Position numbers and translations under genes: made by a program
The notes under the pieces: model-generated
The model's input: the letters and a program-made list of their open reading frames with translations, nothing else
What the model was told of the DNA's origin: nothing
Databases searched by the model: none
Shown here: positions 60,383 to 64,000 of the stretch, one piece after another
Numbering within the stretch: the stretch's first letter is position 1
Layout: each line of letters begins with the position of its first letter
Source: Steinernema hermaphroditum
Lineage: Eukaryota > Nematoda > Chromadorea > Rhabditida > Steinernematidae
NCBI GenBank assembly: GCA_030435675.1
Contig: CM059624.1
Coordinates: forward strand, 1,884,769-1,948,768
DNA: 64,000 bases
Reading direction: 5' to 3'

Positions 60383-62393
60383 ATGCCGGCGACGATGTCA
60401 AAGTTCCTCCGTTTCTTCAATCGCCGCTTTTTAGGACATCGAATGCTGCACAATCCCGAGTCGTATGTGGGTGATTTTATAATATGTACAACCTCGTTTT
60501 TTCAGATTTACAGAAAAGTGTCAAGACTTAGGGATTAAAGACAGCGCTACAACGAATGAGATCAAACATGCCTACTTCACTCTCAGTAAAAAGGTGAGAC
60601 AACTTAAAGTATTCTAAAGCCAACTTACCGACTTTGGTTTGGTTTGTGAACTTTACGGGTACAATGGAATGTGGATCAAACAGTAGCCACGAAGAGATGC
60701 GATCATCAAGTGACCGTGATGCCGATCGATATGATAAGTTCGTTGATAAGGGGTCAGCTGGTTTTCGATCGTTGATTATCGGATCTGTTTGTAAACATCA
60801 GAGGATCAGAGCGGATCACATTTACATAGGCTTTGCTCGTAGATAGGCGATGTTTTTGATATGTCAGTTCTGATGATTGACCAGAGGAAATGAGTTGAGG
60901 TCCATCAAATGAATTGAGCGAGCGCTCGATCTTGGTTGTCGCTGTTGGCACAATGATCTAATCCTTGATTTCAGTATACTCAAGAGTATAAACTTAAGCC
61001 AACTAGCCAAAGCGGTTAGGTTACTTTATGTTTTTGCTTTTTGATCTTTATCGGGCCAGCATTTCAATTTCTAGAGAGCTTCTGATTCTGACTGTCTGTT
61101 TCGTTGTCTGGTCATGTTGTGATTGTTAGCAAACTCGGCTGCGCTCCTTTTTGTCATCCATGTAACTTATTAAACGTGAACTAAAACATGCAAATGCACG
61201 AAAGGCCAAATGGGCGCACAGATTATCGTTTTTATTCATCTGTAAGAAGTGGAAGGACGCGAGGTATATGTAGTGGCACCGGTCGGTTCCAAACTGTCTG
61301 TGTGGCTCACTACGAACGCGTTTGATTTGAAATCGGTAGGGTTTCGAAGCCGCCCTCAGCCCTCGTTTTGTCCGCCGTCTGAAATCGACCGCATGCTCGA
61401 ATGCGATGGCTCTCGCGCGAACGGAAAAGCACGTATAACAGCCAGCGGGCCCATCGGGCATGTTTCCCTAGCAAACAAAAAAACATGAGAAAGTACCACA
61501 TTTAGCACTTGCTTTGCAGTATATCAACTTAAAAAACAGGCATTGGTCATGATTTAGGAAATATCTGAGCTCGCACGAATATGAATACGAATGAATTTTG
61601 GTCCAGCATCCGTTATAGCATACGGAAACAGCAGGAATATATGCATTCTTGTCCATTTTCAAAAGTATTCACTTCAGAAATCATTGTGCGATCTATGCCT
61701 AAACATTTTCATCGCCTCTTAATGTTATGACTGCTATATCACATTATGCTTATTATTCCAAATCATGTCCATTCTCAGGATTATGGATATATGATGGTTA
61801 GGGAAACATAGCCAAAAAAGAATTATACTCGTTTTCATATTGTCAATTTTCAGATCCACCCAGATCTCTACGGACCCGTCGGAAAGATCCAATTCAAAAC
61901 GGTCTACGACGCCTACAAAGTTCTCATGTACTGGAATACGCCTGTCTCTTTCGGGAACTTCCCCGAGGCCTCGTCTAACTGCGAGTCATACCTACACAAC
62001 GACGTAAACATCGAAGTGGCGTTCGTCGAGATCTGCATCGAATACGACGCGCTGTCGACGGAGTATCGCGAAATCGAGAAAGCCTTCTTCAGCTTCTTTA
62101 AATCAAAGGAACATACCCAAAGCCACGACGATCAAATACAAGCTCTCACGCAGCTCCACGACTATCAGGACAAGTTCGCCGATCTGCACAAGGCATTTGA
62201 CGAAGTGCACGACGTGGTCGAGTCCAGTAGGAAGAACTTGACCGTCAACAATAAATGCACTCTGGAGGCAGTCATCACGGCGGCGCAAGCAAGAAGAAAA
62301 TTCTGGAATGCTCAGAAGGCTTATATGGGTTCGCAAAGGGGGCTGCTTCTGTGTATGGATCAGGAGGGTGAGAGGAAACAGATGGCCTTGTAA
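60383..62393 (+). CDS. J-domain protein with intact HPD and novel C-terminal domain
   Basis: Exons 60,383-60,462, 60,506-60,593 and 61,854-62,393 join in frame to 235 residues. The basic N-terminus (MPATMSKFLRFFNRRFLG) looks mitochondrial. The J domain reads LGIKDSATTNEIKHAYFTLSKK, IHPDLYG with the catalytic HPD, and FKTVYDAYKVLM. About 150 residues follow that I do not recognise: EVAFVEICIEYDALSTEYRE, FADLHKAFDEVHDVVESSRK and AAQARRKFWNAQKAYMGSQ, predicted all-helical and shared with the next gene. Intron 2 (1.26 kb) holds a SINE fragment near 61.3 kb. AATAAA lies at about 62,439. Confidence 0.85.
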
Positions 62394-63187
62394 ATAATGT
62401 ATATATTTGGTTTTTTTAATTGTTGGACTGATCAGTAATAAAAGTTGTTGTTTTGAAGGATGCAGTCAAAGATCAGACGTGTTACCGGAACAGTCGGGTT
62501 AATAATGTACTCTCTATTATTGCCAGCTCAACGGTCGAAGGTCAAAGGGTTTGTGATTGAGTTGCGCGCCAGGTTTTTTGTAACAGTCTGGATTTGAGAC
62601 ATTGGGAGGATCCACTGGTTAGTCAGGTGCAGAGTTGGCGGGTTCAGGTTTTCGGGTCGGGAACTTTCGGGTACCCGGACAACTCTGGTCAGGTGATGTG
62701 CATGGCCGTAAATTGTCGGTTCTTCGTATTGAAGCCCATGACTACGATGGAGCAGCTGGGTTACAGACCCGATCGGGTAGGTTGTGGGAGAGAAATACCC
62801 TTATAAAAGTGACATACGCCAAACTTAGGCAAAACCCGTACGAATAAGTACGTACAGCACAAGCATACAATCAACAGGTTTAAGCCTCAGCTTAAGCTTG
62901 AATAGCTGAACCAATCCGTTAGCTATTCAACGGCTCAGATCAGGTGAACCTCTGGCGCGACGGTTCAACTGGTTAAGATGGTTACATGGCTGAGCCTATG
63001 CCCATGTATAGAAACAGTTACCAAAGGGCCTTCTCATCTCTTTGCTGCCAAGAGTTGCCCAAGAGTTGTGCATGTTCCACTTCAAGATGCAAAGCGATGC
63101 TATCTCACTTCGCACCTCTAGCTTTCACAGTATGGGTGCTAGGATCACAGAGCTGCGATCCAGTTGTTCGACCTCTACGGGATCTGC
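62394..63187. other. intergenic between tandem J-domain genes
   Basis: Holds the poly(A) signal of the upstream gene and the 58-bp MITE. 62,940-63,180 is the 5' flank of the next gene. No other gene seen. Confidence 0.4.
62630..62687. mobile_element. hAT-type mini-MITE, 58 bp
   Basis: Ends CAGAGTTGG and CAACTCTG are flanked by the exact 8-bp duplication GTCAGGTG (62,622-62,629; 62,688-62,695). The interior shares TTTCGGGTACCCGGAC with the 102-bp relative at 59,117. Confidence 0.8.
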
Positions 63188-64000
63188 ATGGTGTCGGCGC
63201 CGATGTGGAAGCTTCTCCGCTCCTTCAATGGGCGCTTCTCAAGTCGGATGCTTCATAATCCCGAACGGCAGGCCGCTACTGTGAGAAATTCAGTAAATTA
63301 TGAATTTAGATATGCATACAATTGTGGGACTTTGTGCGTTACACCCAACGCCACAACAGAAGAGATCAAAGAAGCCTATTTTATGTTCAGCAAGAAGGTG
63401 AGCTAAGCACGTATTTCTATGTAATTTGAGCTCCACTTTCAGCTCCACCCTGCTCTTTACGGAAGATACGGAATAATGTACGATTATACTGCGGAGGAGG
63501 CTCAAATGGAGTATCACGAAGTGTACAATGCTTACAAGGAGCTCATGCATTGCAAGTCACCGGACTCTCTTGGCAATTTTTTGACCGGATCGTCGAGTTC
63601 GCACCTCGTCACCGAGCTTCATATCCACACCGACATCGAAGAGGCGTTTGTAGAGACCTGTGTCGAATACGACGCACTGTCCACAGATTTCCGAGAACTG
63701 GAGAGAGCCTTCTTGAATTTGAACAAGAACAACAAAGACATCCAATCTAGCGATACATACCTGATCCGAGACCATCGGAACGCATTCAACAATCTCCATA
63801 ACGCGTTCGATAAGTTCCACGATATCATCGAATCGAAGAGAAGGAGGAATCTGCTCACCGACTATGAATGCACCCAAGAGGACGTCGCGATAGCTGCGAC
63901 GGCTAGTAGGAACTTCTGGCATGCCCAGATTGCGTTTATGGGTTCTCGAACGGCTTTATCAGACCGTTTGAATGAAGCCGGTGAAGAAAAACGCAAGGAC
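63188..64000 (+). CDS. J-domain-like protein, HPD replaced by HPA (runs off window)
   Basis: Exon 63,188-63,397 and exon 63,443 to the window end join in frame; at least 256 residues are visible and no stop is reached. It is a tandem paralogue of the gene at 60,383: N-terminus MWKLLRSFNGRFSSRMLHNPE against FLRFFNRRFLGHRMLHNPE, J-domain helix II ATTEEIKEAYFMFSKK, loop LHPALYG (Asp lost), then the shared C-terminal region (EEAFVETCVEYDALSTDFRE, FNNLHNAFDKFHDIIESKRR, SRNFWHAQIAFMGS). A stretch after HNPE contains a GTGAGA...TTTAG pair, so a further small intron there is possible though it would shift frame. Confidence 0.8.

Overview
This window is animal nuclear DNA, most likely from a nematode. 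The support is direct: genes are split by very small GT-AG introns (many of 39-50 nt), tRNA genes stand alone, one gene has a trans-splice-like acceptor just before its ATG, and the content fits nematodes (secreted pepsin-like aspartyl protease with TGATAA sites upstream, secreted two-domain galectin, small heat-shock genes in opposing pairs, an RTE LINE and a Polinton/Maverick). A repeated protein family starting MDTVPF.FCDAV reminds me of uncharacterised Steinernema proteins, but the genus is only an inference.

Layout. 0-7.3 kb: a small membrane protein, an aspartyl protease, one MDTVPF gene, a two-domain galectin whose intron carries a SINE, and a small unknown gene. 7.3-13 kb: gene-poor, with a 435-bp tandem duplication and tRNA-Ser and tRNA-Tyr. 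13-21 kb: a segmentally duplicated MDTVPF cluster with one intact and two broken copies and a (GACTC)n-bounded element. 23-28.4 kb: tRNA-Ala, a small two-exon gene, a head-to-head/tail-to-tail small-heat-shock array (two intact, two collapsed copies), and another MDTVPF gene. 28.6-29.8 kb: fragments of a gypsy-type reverse transcriptase and of other genes.

30,019-40,839 is a complete-ended Polinton (about 238-bp terminal inverted repeats) with packaging ATPase, integrase-chromodomain, minor and major capsid genes and several small proteins. Its DNA polymerase gene has lost the catalytic palm, no capsid protease is visible, and several frames are interrupted, so it looks defective. 41.2-48.2 kb is a nest of transposons: a duplicated unit interrupted by a non-autonomous hAT-like element (8-bp target duplication), itself interrupted by an RTE LINE with an intact 961-codon ORF (12-13 bp target duplication), followed by a foldback element made of 14-bp repeats and a SINE. 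49-53 kb holds a chimeric MDTVPF gene next to an inverted-repeat element, a palindromic MITE and another foldback element, then a small nuclear-type basic protein gene.

54.7-64 kb is a cluster of four spliced J-domain genes. Their N-termini look mitochondrial, and the J-domain HPD tripeptide reads HPF, HPW, HPD and HPA in turn. Two share a C-terminal helical region that I do not recognise. This cluster, the foldback elements with satellite-like ends, and the decayed Polinton are the parts most worth following up.
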